A stretch of DNA of 64,000 nucleotides from Piscicola geometra (Eukaryota; Annelida; Clitellata; Hirudinida; Piscicolidae): the NCBI GenBank assembly GCA_943735955.1, contig OX030959.1:185001-249000 (forward strand), given 5' to 3'. The translations under genes were made by a program, and so were the position numbers. This document shows positions 1 through 11,928 of this stretch, one piece after another. Position 1 is the stretch's first letter; each line of letters opens with the position of its first letter. The notes below the pieces were generated by a model. The model saw nothing but the letters and a program-made list of their open reading frames with translations, was not told where the DNA came from and searched no databases.

Positions 1-1
1 C

Positions 2-322
2 GACTTCAAGGCACGCTCGGAGGAGGAGTTGGATCTGACTAAGCACCACACTTACCATCTACTCAGACCATGTGACCTGGATGGCAACAAGGATTGGTGG
101 TTGCTAGGTGAGCTTGACAGTAATGTGGGCAGTATGGGAGGTGCTGGTAGTAGTGTTGGGGGGGCTGGTAGTAGTGCTGGTTTGATGAGCAGTAGTATGG
201 GAGGCAGAGGGGTGGAGGGAGGCACTGGAACGTACAGAGGACTTCTGGCAGGTGTGGAGAGTGCCCAAGGTCAGAAGAAGATTGGTTACTGCCCATCCAG
301 TTACGTCGTCCTCATTAATTAA
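2..322 (+). CDS. C-terminal exon of an SH3-domain protein (5' part outside window)
   Basis: The reading frame is open from the left edge to a TAA at 320-322. It begins DFKARSEEELDL, followed by LLRPCDLDGNKDWWLLGEL, and ends with GYCPSSYVVLIN. These are the ALYDY-like strand, the acidic RT loop, the WW pair and the G-x-x-P-x-x-Y strand of an SH3 domain, a module that binds proline-rich peptides. About 50 residues rich in Gly and Ser (GSMGGAGSSVGG and similar) are inserted between the WW strand and the GYCPSSYV strand, where most SH3 domains have a short loop. The domain sits at the extreme C-terminus, as in some Rho-GEFs and adaptors, but the parent protein cannot be identified from this piece. 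The insertion is encoded by a GGT/AGT-rich stretch and may have grown by slippage. The SH3 call is confident; the gene identity is unknown. Confidence 0.8.
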   Translation, partial: DFKARSEEELDLTKHHTYHLLRPCDLDGNKDWWLLGELDSNVGSMGGAGSSVGGAGSSAGLMSSSMGGRGVEGGTGTYRGLLAGVESAQGQKKIGYCPSSYVVLIN

Positions 323-1500
323 TTAATAATCTATTATTAATCTAATTGATGTGCAGCTATTTTGAGATTATAAATCTAATTTATCGTGTTTTAAATGGGT
401 TATTTCGGGAAATTTCGTGAAAAGGTGTATTTTAAATATATAGATTCTTACAAAACTTTTAAATTATTAAGGGCGAATGGCTGTGACTGGGATCTCTTTC
501 CACTACTCACATATTTTAAATTATAATTGCAAAATGACTTTGAATTGTTGCAGCCTCCAACTCTTACGGAACGTGCATTTATAAATTGCTCACGCTGTAA
601 GACTAATTGGGTGTTTGGAGTGTTTATTCTAGCCGTCTATAAGAAGCATTAACAATACCTTGATCTCTTTTAACGTATTTATTATTTTTTATTTTAAATT
701 AATTTACTTTATAATTTAATACGTCTGCAGAATGACTCAGAAGTTATATTTTACTCGACATTGCAAATGAGTCTTGTTTATTTCCTTTTCTTTATCTCTC
801 CCATATCCTTTTTGTTCTTAATAAAAACACAATATTTTTTTTTTCCCCACCTACAATTTAGTTTTTGCAATACAGTGTACAATATCTTTCCCTACTCACT
901 TAACTAATGGACTAATTTATTGAATGCCAATGTTTTACTATCTTGGAGTTTGCTGTTGATAGTTTTAATGATATCTTTCCATGTGCAAAAACCATAGACT
1001 CATTTATGGATTATTATTACTATTATATGTTCGTTGCCACAGCAATGCCCAGCTGATAGACGCAATACCCATGGCTGAAGCTCAAGTAACAAGCTCGAAG
1101 TTGTTCACGTTTTCTGCTACCTGGGTGTCATGCTGTTGGAAGATCGAGACTCACGCATAACCCTCTGCAAATGCGTTTTCATTAAATTTTACCCACCATT
1201 TCAAATGTTTACAAAATTCATTTTTTATTTCGGAGACGTTTATATACTAAGTGCTGCAATGTTACAATACTACAAGCCTCTGGAACTGCAAGAAATGAGA
1301 TGAAAGCCAGAAAGGAGATGGAAAGATGTTGCATGACGCTTTGAAACAAATATTTTGGATGCTCAGAATCACACAGAGTTGCAGAGATTAATTTTGTATT
1401 TAAAAAATTTATAAAAGTTTAAAAGGCCAGCGCTTCGTAATTTAGAATCAGATGTGTAAAAGCAAACTTTTCATTGAACTTTGAACGGGAAAACTTAGAA
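323..1500. other. Intergenic stretch between the SH3 gene and COMMD4
   Basis: AT-rich sequence with many short stops in all frames. It should contain the 3' UTR of the SH3 gene and the promoter and 5' UTR of COMMD4. No TATA box, repeat or RNA gene was recognised. Confidence 0.5.
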
Positions 1501-2987
1501 ATGGTAGGCTTATAAAGCATTAACATATAATGTATATTTCAGATATACACTCTTTCAGATATCTACTTTTGCTTCTTTTAATCATATCTTTCTATTTCAG
1601 AGATTCAAGTTCTGTGGAGGCCTTGACTGTCCGGACTGGTTATTATCCGAAATTAATACCCTCTCAAAATTAGTGAGTTACAGTAACTCATTTGAAACTA
1701 TTAATGTTTTCAATCCATAATTTTGAGTACTAAATTTTACAATAATGTCATTTGAAACTTATCTTGCTCACAGAGCTCTCTGAAAGTAAAGCTTCTGTGC
1801 AATGAAGTGGTCAAGAGTATACTCGGCGAGGATTTTGAGGTGAAGTTATTATCTTTATAATGGTAAAGTATTTTTTCAAATATTTTATTTTTATTTCAGA
1901 TTGAAAAGATGATGAAGTTGACATCAGATGCTAAGCTTGGTTTGTACTACAAATTGTATGCTTTTTTATTATAAAATATCTAAAATAAAGGTATAAAATA
2001 TAAATGAAATTGTTTAAACCGCTTAGATGAGGAAGACACAAAAGCAATCTTAGCAGCACTCACACAAGTTTCCTCTTTCATCCTTATCCTTCAATACATT
2101 TACTTCCGATAATCATCATCAATTTCGCAGGCATTAAATCGAATAACAATCACTGTTGCATAAGTAACCCTCTGACAGATTCTGAAAAGTGCAGTGAGGT
2201 ATGAAGTCTTGCCTGAGGTGCTCTCAGATGAACTACAGCAACTCGGTCTCCCCAAAGGTTGCTGCCAACTTTCAGTTCTAACATTTTTCAATTATTATTA
2301 TTATTTATTTTGTTATATAAACTATTTTACAATTGTTATTATTATTTATTTTGATAAACTATTTTAAAATAATTTTTTTGTTTATTTATTTCCGTCAGAA
2401 CATAGCAGCATGGTGTGTAAGTGTTACAGTGGAAGCTACCAACAGCTACACCACAACTCTTCTCTCTTTACTTCTTTCCTTCCTTCCCTTCTCTCCGTCT
2501 CCCATGCCACACAACACATCATCGCCTCAAGCAATCCACAGGTACTCATCACCACCATCGTCATCATCATCATCATTGTCGTCGTCATCATCATCATCGT
2601 CATTACCATTATTATTATAACCTATTACATTATCACTATCACCATCATCATTTTTCTGATGGGCATCACCATAAAGAACAGATAAAATCTTTGACAGAAC
2701 CTCGATTCTCCCATCATCAAACTCAAGCTAGCTCTCCAAAGTTCTGATTCAGAATCAGTAAATATCGAAAACTTTTCGATTTCTTCTGAGAAGTTGGAAT
2801 TGCTCTTGGCTGGTACGCTTTTTGTTTTTAATTGACTCTAATCAATAACGCATGCTTTAGATCTTTTCCCATTCTTATGGAACTTTTTCTTCTTCTTTTA
2901 TCTCAGCTTTGAGTGACAGAGATTATTTAATGTGTTTCAGAACTTCAGAGAGCGAAGAAGATGATGGCGAGTGTGCAGTCGTTTTGA
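1501..2987 (+). CDS. COMMD4: COMM domain-containing protein 4, complete nine-exon gene
   Basis: Exons: 1501-1503, 1601-1672, 1774-1839, 1900-1939, 2027-2067, 2179-2257, 2399-2541, 2698-2812 and 2941-2987. All introns are GT-AG, and the phases join into 201 codons plus stop, close to the 199 aa I recall for human COMMD4. Exon 1 contributes only the ATG, followed directly by a donor. Diagnostic blocks are [56 protein letters not shown] and the C-terminal [20 protein letters not shown] proteins form the Commander complex with CCDC22, CCDC93 and retriever, acting in endosomal recycling and NF-kB control (family knowledge). The N-terminal helical half is well conserved. The start of the COMM domain (exon 7) aligns without a gap but has lost the usual W-x-V-D-Y-T signature. 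Intron 7 holds an (ATC)n run. The start codon rests on the single-ATG exon model. Confidence 0.94.
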
Positions 2988-3040
2988 TCTTCCATCATTC
3001 CTCTCTTTCATTTCATAGTCCTCAACCTTTTGTCTCATTC

Positions 3041-3046
3041 ATTAAA
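3041..3046 (+). terminator. Possible COMMD4 poly(A) signal (ATTAAA)
   Basis: An ATTAAA hexamer lies 54 bp after the COMMD4 stop, in a T/C-rich 3' UTR. It is the first canonical-type signal downstream. Confidence 0.4.
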
Positions 3047-3814
3047 TTCATCTATGCCTGATTGTACATTATTCCTAATCTAACTCGGCTGCATGAATGC
3101 ACGAATTAATATTCAAGCCTTACAAAATATTTTTCGAAATACATTCAAATCAGTTGTTGAATATTTTATGAATGCGGTTATCAAAGCTAAGAGCAGATTC
3201 AAAAGATCAAACTACCCTGTTTATTTTAAAGTCACAAATACCACTCGCGTCTCTCATTTTCTCTAAAAACATTCTTCAAACCCCATTTTAATTCAAAACA
3301 CTCCCAAGATCACGCAAAGCAACAAGTAAACTTAAATTATTCAAACTTTTTGCCTTCAATGAGCCAAGAAAAATAGCAAAATCCCATTTGTTACATCACG
3401 GCATGGCGTCTGCAGACCACTTCAATTCAGTGTTTCACATTTTATTACTTTCAAAGTCACCTCCGACGCATACTACGTGCACAAAATTCGCTACGTTGCA
3501 AGACAATTACCCCCTAAGAAAAAATACTTTAATTCATCATTAATGATGAAAATTTAAATTAATTATTTTCAGATTAAATGTCTCTCTCAATCAAGCTGAC
3601 TTAGAAAACCACTTGTTTAATTAACAGATTCCGAAACTTTCAAAAAACAAAAGCAATGCGAATCATCTAGCCTATTTTAGGCTTCTATTTTTTAGTCAAA
3701 TCCTTTTTCATCAACCTCCACAATCATCATTCAAGTCATCGTCTTCCTCGCCTAGGAACAGCAGCCTATTTATTTTTCTCTCTTCCTCTCCGCTCTTTCT
3801 ATCCATTCCACCTC
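3047..3814. other. Intergenic region upstream of the candidate neuropeptide gene
   Basis: AT-rich sequence with no recognisable exon or repeat. Its last 150 bp become C/T-rich just before the TATA box, consistent with a proximal promoter. Confidence 0.45.
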
Positions 3815-3822
3815 TATATAAG
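3815..3822 (+). promoter_or_regulatory. TATA box of the candidate neuropeptide gene
   Basis: TATATAAG lies in a C/T-rich context, with transcription expected about 30 bp downstream near 3845-3850. A likely noncoding first exon runs from there to 3916, where TTT is followed by a GTAAGTT donor. The matching acceptor is the TTCTTCAG ending at 4095. Confidence 0.6.
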
Positions 3823-4112
3823 CACAAAACGTTACATTGGAAAACACTTTCTAGCAAGTAGAAAGCATTTTTTATGTTTTAGTTGTTCACATACGAGAAA
3901 ACCAGAGTAGCTATTTGTAAGTTGATTTTAAATACTGGCCTATTCTTTTCTTCAATTATTTTATTTTTTTTAAATAGAATTTCTACATATTAAAAATTTT
4001 CTTTCAATCATATCTATGGAGACACAGTATTTATTAGGGAAAGAACGTATTTTTTCAAAACTTTACCTTATCTATCAATGAATTCATTTCTTCAGTCCCC
4101 TAGTGCTCTAGG

Positions 4113-4968
4113 ATGTTTTCTGTCCACCAGATTCTCCTCTTCACCTCCATCACTGCACTTTTCCTCCAACCTGGAAACTCCGGTGACCTATCTGATGTTT
4201 CAGTGAGTGTGTTTTAACGTGCTTGGGTATTATGGATGTGGACTGAGAGGGTCGGTGTAGTGGACTTAGTTTATGACAGACTTGTATTTTAGAGATACAA
4301 TCTTTTGAATGGAATTATTTCCCAATGTGCTCTTATATCATCTAGTTTTTCAGTTTTTATCAAAAATTCTCTAAACCATTAAGGCTTACCGTTTTGAGGT
4401 CTTATAATCTACAATTTTTGAACTATAGTTTTTTTCTAGTTGTTCTTGTTGTTTTACACTACACTTAAAAAAATTATTTTCACGAATTAAATCTATGAAA
4501 AACTCATTCATCTCGATATATTTCATAAGTTTTGAAAGTGCTATAAAAATCAGCACACTTCCCAGTATCCCGACCAGGAGATCACTGTGCCGCTATCGTA
4601 TGATCAGATCAGCATCAAGAAGTGAAGCTTCATATCTAGAATAAAACTCTCATTATAATTATAAATACACTATTAGTATTGTTAAATTTAAAATATACTG
4701 AAAATTCAAACTATGGAACATGAAATAATTTTATAAATATTACATATTAAATTTTTTATAATTCATGGATAACGCCTACAGAGCCTACAAGCCAAGTGGG
4801 AGGTCAGAGTCGGAGTACGACAACAGAGACATGTTTCAGAAGGAGCTCTTTGAAGAATTTAAGCCGTTCAAGCGTCCGTTCAAGAACTCTGTCCTGTGGC
4901 CAAAGATGAGGCCGGGCGAGAAGCGGAGGAAAGACCCGCCAATGGGTTACCATTTTGTGAGAGGATGA
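4113..4968 (+). CDS. Small secreted precursor, candidate amidated neuropeptide
   Basis: Coding exons 4113-4202, 4566-4597 and 4782-4968 join in phase (0, then 2+1) into 102 codons plus stop. The first exon encodes a signal peptide: MFSVHQ, a hydrophobic LLFTSITALFL core, then QPGNSG. The body is short and charged, with basic cleavage sites at KR (FKRPF) and KRRK. After KRRK the protein ends DPPMGYHFVRG-stop. A dibasic site, a short peptide and a terminal Gly form the classic layout of an amidated peptide, predicted here as DPPMGYHFVR-amide. Only one such peptide is present, unlike multi-copy precursors. I cannot place it in a named family. Without the second splice, exon 2 would read to a stop after SIKK, giving a shorter secreted product. 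The TATA promoter and noncoding leader exon support a real gene. Confidence is fair for a secreted product and lower for function. Confidence 0.55.
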
Positions 4969-4980
4969 AGAGAAGGAAAA

Positions 4981-5052
4981 GAAGCTGTGGTGGAAGTGGT
5001 GGTGGAAGCTGTGGTGGAAGTGGTGGTGGAAGCTGTGGTGGAAGTGGTGGTG
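4981..5052 (+). repeat. Three tandem copies of a 24-bp unit in a 3' UTR
   Basis: Three exact 24-bp units (GAAGCTGTGGTGGAAGTGG...) lie 13 bp after the stop of the candidate neuropeptide gene, inside its presumed 3' UTR. The Gly/Ser/Cys reading frame across them is a by-product of the repeat. Confidence 0.85.
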
Positions 5053-5274
5053 TAGAAGAAATTGAGAACTGTGATGATTGGTGGGGTGTTTGATCATGAA
5101 TGGCAGTGAGTGAGATTGTTTGATGGAAAGTTTTGAAAAATCAAAAGAATATGACATCAATATTTTGTGTGCAAATTGTTGTTTCGAGTTCAGTGAAGTT
5201 TAAAGATTGATTATTTCAAAAGACTGACTGAAAGGAGAAGGTTTTGAAAGATTCTGAAAAACGAACGAATGAAT

Positions 5275-5280
5275 AATAAA
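5275..5280 (+). terminator. Poly(A) signal AATAAA of the candidate neuropeptide gene
   Basis: A canonical AATAAA lies about 300 bp after the stop, the first one downstream, followed by a T-rich run. Confidence 0.5.
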
Positions 5281-8200
5281 ATTATTTATTTTTTTGACAT
5301 GTGAAATCTTTTTGCTCTTTCTTTCTTCAAAGAGTCCAATAAAAAAAGCATTTCTATCACTTTGGTTTTTTTAATTAAACATGAAAACAGCAAGATTCTA
5401 AAATCTAAAAAAAAATGAGTAAATTTTACACACAGTATTGCTATTTCGATTTTATAACGTTTGGAATATTTGCTCATTAAAAAAACTATTAACAGTTAAG
5501 TAAAGAGGTTTGGAGCTTGTTAAATAAGCTGCGACACAAATAGAAACTTTTCATACATAAAATATTGTACATAGCACGTAACTAAACAATCATTTTAATT
5601 TTGATCTTGGCTTCTTTCAAAATATTCTTTTCGATATTTCTTTCAAACAATCTTTTGAGCTGTTCCCACGTTTAAAAAGTGCAAAAAGTTAGCATGAAAC
5701 TCAGGGAAGTCTCAAGTGGCAGCAGCCATTGAACCTCTCCAGACACTCTCAAGCACCAGTCAGGTTAACTTTCTTTCAATCTTTTTGAGCAGCATACTTT
5801 CGTAGGTTGAAGTTCTGCTTGTAGGTCAAGATGAGGATGTTTAAAATTAAAAACACGTTTGACTGCTTTCGTTGTCGTGTGTGAAAAATAAATTTTATGT
5901 CACAATGCGATTTTATCACATAAATGGATAAATTATAAACAACTTCAACAGAGAAAATATTGCAGTATTGGTGACTTTTCAAAACGATTTGGAGGGAGTG
6001 GGTTATGATGTGCGATGGCGTCAATGCGAGGTAGATTCCCATATTAAAGATTGCGCTAGTGAAAGAGGAAAAGTAAGTGTGACGTCAGAAAAGCAGCCTG
6101 ATCATATATTTGATTGACTGATTGATTCTATAACTCAAACTTTTTTATGACACTTGAGCACTTTTCGAAATAGTTCATGGTAAGAATAGCAAACTCTGAA
6201 AAAATCAGTTTCACCGAAATAACTTTCGACTAACGAAGATGTCTAGAGATCCACTAACGCTTGTTTCATAGATACCTGGTTTAACCAGACATTTATTTGT
6301 TTTATAAAAGTTTTTTAAATCTTAATTTTTTCCTCACCTTAAGTACAAAGTTCTAAACCGGTATTTCATGACACTTTTATTTACTCATAAACCGTTTGTA
6401 AAGGGATTAGAGCAAGTAAGTGTTGATACTGGCAATCATGTTATGTTCGAGTTGAATCCTGTAAATGTAATTAAGAAGCAATCATTGTCACTTCTGTTTT
6501 TTAACTTGAGACTTTACATTTTCTTAAATATTTTTTTCTCTTTTAAACATAGGTTCAACATTGATCACTTCAGCAAACACTACTGTACATGTATTATGAA
6601 AATGGGTTATTTAATATCTTGATTCATAAAAATTATGTCTTTTCAAGATGGCTGTGAAGAATAAGAAGGATAAATTCTTGAAGATAATGGAAATTAGGTC
6701 AGGTATTATAATAGAAATATTTTTGGTAAACAAAGCAAGCCACACAATGATGAGACAAAAAGAATGAAGTGAGCGTTTTTATTATTGCATTTAATCTTCT
6801 ATCAAACTTTGCTTCTTTTCTATTCCTATTGCTTTCGTTCTAGCTCTCTTTTCAAGCATTGTTCTTCTTGAATTATTTAATAAAAAGCTAAGAAATATGA
6901 AATAATATTTCAATTCAATGAATATCAAGACCAAGTTATTATTTTACTCTTAAAGTTTAGAAAGATTACTTACCTATTCATCGAGTTTTCATTGAAATTC
7001 TTTAACTCTTCATAGAATATCCTACTACACTACTATAATGAGTTATTCAAAGTGACATGTAAACATTGCAACAATTTTATTTTTAAATTACGCAGTGTTA
7101 CTTAGAAAAAAACTTAGCTGAAACTACAATAAAGAATTTAAAATTGTTTAATGGCTTTTTTAGAAGTTTTGTACGTGGATTTATCACGGAGAGGTCTTCG
7201 GTAGACCACACTTCTTCAGCGCTAGCTCCGCAGGCAGGCAAGTGTGAACGCCTCTGCTTCTCTTCTGGAGTACTCGTCAAAAATAATAAATTTCCAAAAT
7301 TTAAAAAGTTTACCCTAATATTTACATTCTTTTATCGATATTTCCATTGAATCGTTTTTCTTTTTTGGATCTTCATATTTCATGCGTCTTCTTTGCATTG
7401 TTCAGTCTATCAGCATTGTTCACTTTTTAGTGATGTATTACTGAGGACTGGCTGTGAGAAAGACATTCTTGTGTATATATGTTTGTGCCATTATTTTTTC
7501 AGCTCATTGCTTACAATGATCAAGCTTAGTTTTACAATTTTATAAGCACTAGAACCTTCTGCCTCCTACCTCTTAACACTACCACCCCAGCAATGCCATA
7601 TTTTTTGCCATAATTATGTCTCTAGAAACTTAAAATCTATTATTTAAAAATTAAGCAATTGAAATTAATTTATTTATGTTTAACTGTAACGAAAAAATTT
7701 GAGAGTTTGGTAACCACCCGAAGAGACATTCTATCATTCCAACTGGTAAGACAATTTTTTTCTGTGCTTTCATCTTTACAGCAGCACTTTAATCGTTTTT
7801 AAATTTGCGCTTCTGCCTTTTGAATATGAATAGTTAACTGTTTCATATGTTTTATAAAGCTTATTAAGATTCCAATGCCAAGAGTTTTTTGAATTTAACA
7901 AACCTATGAGAAACCTTCTGTCAATTTTAAGCTCCCTAGTCTTTGCAATAAAAAAAAAGTTTTCCTAATAAAAAAATAATGTAATTATACTACCTTCGAC
8001 ACAAAAAAGTTAATTAAAATTATAAGCATGCTTTTTCAGTTGCATTTTCGATATAGCAACATAGGAAAGTTCTTGCATCTCATTTATTAAAATTTTTGTT
8101 CTTCAAAGATTCTCGAAGAATTAGCCTAAAAATGTAAGCTTGAGACCGCTTTTAAAATTTGTCCTAATAATTTGAAAACGAGAACTTGCTTGTTTCAAAT

Positions 8201-11200
8201 TAATACGTGTTTTGTTCCTATATTTTTCACAACTTTCGTCGTCACCAAGACAAGCCTACAATTTGCAACTGCACTTTTACGCACATTTCTAAGCAAATAA
8301 AAACACTCTAACACAAAAATAGAGTTATTATCATCGTTATTTTTATACTCCTGTTGATGACTTTAGTATTTTCACTATAAAAAATCTAATTTATAACTAT
8401 TTTTCTAATGTCAAAAGCATACTTATATGCATATATATAGATAGAAATGTACACACACATTACCGACTACTTAAATATAGGTCAAGAAAGTAATAGATCA
8501 AGGAACACGTTGACAGAAAGACTCATTGATGCATTCTTCGGAAGGTGTGTATTGATTCTTGTCGTGATTAAAATTTATATTTATTTTTTATCGCTTGATC
8601 AACTTATTAACTAAATGAATAATTAATTTACTGTTTTATAAATTACTATTTTTTTGTCAAACAATTCTTGAATGTTTTTTTGTTATAGTGGCTCTAATGT
8701 ACAAACCTTAAGCTTTGTTGACAAACTTGTTGTTGACTTTTTTCTTAAAGCGAATATTCTAGTGTCTTAAAAACACAGAAAGAGCCAAACAGCGGGTGGC
8801 ATTTTTAATCGTGTGAATCCCAGCAATTAACCCATTTGCACGAGAATTCTAACCTGAAAAGCCTTCACCCTCATAACAAACTGTTAATTCTTTGACTTTA
8901 AGGCTGGTGGCACAGTCGTGTAGTTTTGATGTTTTGGATTAGCGCCAGCAAAGTTTTCATGATCGAGTTATCAGTTAGAAACTTATGATTTTTTACTAAC
9001 TATTTTGTTATTTTTTCATGTATCTTTTTCAGTTATATAATTATTAGAGATTTTTTTCTTTTTTAATAAAATTAGTTTATTTTATTTAATTTTTTTAAAA
9101 GTTTTTTTCTTCATTATTCCCATCGTCATCGTCACCACATCATTATCAATTTTTATTAGCATTGCCATCTCATTTCTCTCAAGGACCTTGCTAATCTTGA
9201 ATCTGCATTCGATTATAAAACAATTGGTGCTCTCGCAATATTCACTCGAAAGTCGTCATGACTCACGACTTGTTACCCTCTCATGCACCGCCTTCAAAGA
9301 GACCACTGAACGATCATATTCAAATTTCTCAATGAATTCCATTAAAGACTTCCCTCTTCAGTGCTTAAGCTACAAACGTTTGAAAAGTTGAATATTTCAA
9401 TTAAAATTTCGTCCATTTTTTTGAACATGCACTAATAAAGGGCCTATTTTATTCGTCTGAAATCTTGGTGTATCTTGAACCAAAGCTGTGTATATCATCC
9501 GTGGTACAACGTTAACATAGTTTTCTCACAAGAAATTGCTCCAGGTTCAACTTTGTCACATTTTTGCACTGAATAGTTCTCAGAAAAGGTTCCTAGGATC
9601 TTCCGATTTGAATGTTCACTCAAAGCCTCTCGCAGTAATAGCTGTCACATCAAAGCACCAGAATCATTAGAAAGACCCATATGAGATGCATCGATGAATG
9701 AACATACACATAAATATTTGAATATTTATAGAGACATCCACACAAACATGCTACAAGACACGCACTGACATCAAATCGTTACAGGTTCTTAGGCCGAAAG
9801 CACTAAAAAGCGTTTCAAGCACAGGCTTAAACCCCTTTATTGGCGTTTTTTCCTTTAAAAAATACTTTTACTGAAACTTTAAAATTCAAATCAATCACTT
9901 CAGCACTCTAGTTTGCCGTGGAATACTTTTTAATTTCCAAAATAGCGGTTTATCACTCGCGACATGTCATTATTCGTGGCACCACGTACTATCAACCTTT
10001 TACGATATCCTCTTCTTATTCCCTCTTCCTTTTGCGCTGCTTGTTATTACTGCACGCATATACGCCAGTGCAGATTTTAGAAGGCACTTATTTATAATTT
10101 TTGCGTTTTATCTCCTACCCGCGTTGACCAGAATGAGTAAGTCCTCTCCATCCTCTCCCTACGTTCATTTCATCTTTCTTTACTTAATACAATTCAATAT
10201 TTTAAAAAATATTTTTATTTAATATATATTTTATAAAACTATTTTATTAAAAAAATATATTTTCTTGAAACAATTAAGCACTGTCTCAACATAGCATATT
10301 CATTGATGGCTCTCACAAAAAAAAACAGTCTAATCACAGCTTATCAAAAAGCTACTAATCTTTTCGTACTGAGTAACGAGTTTTCTTCCCATTATCTTAT
10401 TATAAAAAAAGCAAAAAAAATACATCTGAATATGAATATGCTTTCAACTTTTCTCGGAGCAACGGCACTACAAACAGCGCTTTTTAAAAGCCGGCCAGTG
10501 CAAGTTTAATGGCTGTCCAGTGCTCGTGTGGCGGTGCTGCGGTGCATTCCTAACGCTATTAATAATCTCAAATTCTCTGATTGTAAAAAGTTTTTAAATA
10601 TTTAAAATATTTAATGGTTAGTTTAAAAATTTAGGTTTTAAATTAAATTGAAAATAAGTTGTTTTATATAAAAGAATCAATAAATTTAACGGTTCTTCGA
10701 ATAATTTGCATTTTTGTGGAAACAGTTTTTAATAGAAAATATTAAACTTCAAGATAAAATTATATTATTTTATCGTTCGTTCTAAATTCTCCTTCATGCG
10801 ACTGGGCATAGTGAATATTTGGATGACTGATGACTAGATGGATGTGGTGCTGTGGTGGTTGTAGGTCTGACAGCGTATTAATAACTTGCTTATAGAAATG
10901 ATTTTTTAAAATTCAAATTTTATAAATACGAATTTTAAATAGAATGTTAAAGTGACTAAAACGTAATTCAGAAAAATAGGAATGAAATAAAACTGGGATG
11001 GCTGGAAGCAAGAATGTATAATTAAATAGATAAATAGATGGGTGCATAAAAACGGGGTAGGTTTATGTTTTAATGGGAGATTCGGTAATTTAGCTCGGAA
11101 CTTTTAGTACCTCATTACTTCACATTCATGCCTGCAAGTCGGCGTCCTATGCATTCCATCTTTTCTATGCCTTTTTAGCCTTACTACATTCTTTCGAGTG

Positions 11201-11928
11201 CTTTCATAATTGCCGTCTAACTTGATTGGTTTGTACAATGGAATTACGCAGGTTCTTCGTTTCTCTATGCCTTATATTTTATCTGGTTCAATTGCTTGAA
11301 GTATAATAAATGAAATGTCTGAGTAAAAATCTTGTCACTGCTCTTTTCACTAAGGTATGAATTTGTCTCATCATTTTTAAAAATTGAATTTTTATTTTAT
11401 ATTTCACTATTTTTGCATTCTTTTTTCTCAGTTGTTACGCAAATATGAAAGAATCGTGATTTCATCGAGCCAGCAAAAAGGCAATAAATAAATATTAAAG
11501 AACTAAATATTAATAATATATGGCTGCCTTTTATTTCAATAAAAATAATAAAATGACATACTAAAATTACCGTAAAGTATTAATAAGACTATAAAAAAAA
11601 TTTCGAATTCACTACAAAATGGAAAAATTAGAAGTATTAAATTTTTCTGAATATCAAAATTGATTTGATCGTCAAAACACAAAAGTCGACCGATAAAAAC
11701 TTTTGAAATATCGCTTTTGAAATGACAAGAAAAAAATAAAAAGCACTTAATTAGATGGAAGCGGGCGCATAAAATTCAAAAGCTTTCCATGATTCTTGAG
11801 TATTAAATTTATATGGAGCATAAAAGTATTATAAATAAATCATCTTCATAGTGGCCTGTGCTTGCATCTTTTTTATAGTTAATAGAAATTTTTTATGCTT
11901 CATTCCTTCATAAACGAACTGCCTCCAA
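5281..11928. other. Gene desert
   Basis: About 6.6 kb of AT-rich DNA with only short unsupported frames of 60-90 codons. None shows a domain, codon bias or splice-linked partner. No tRNA-like cloverleaf or conserved block was recognised. It may hold distal regulatory DNA, but nothing in the sequence says so. Confidence 0.5.
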
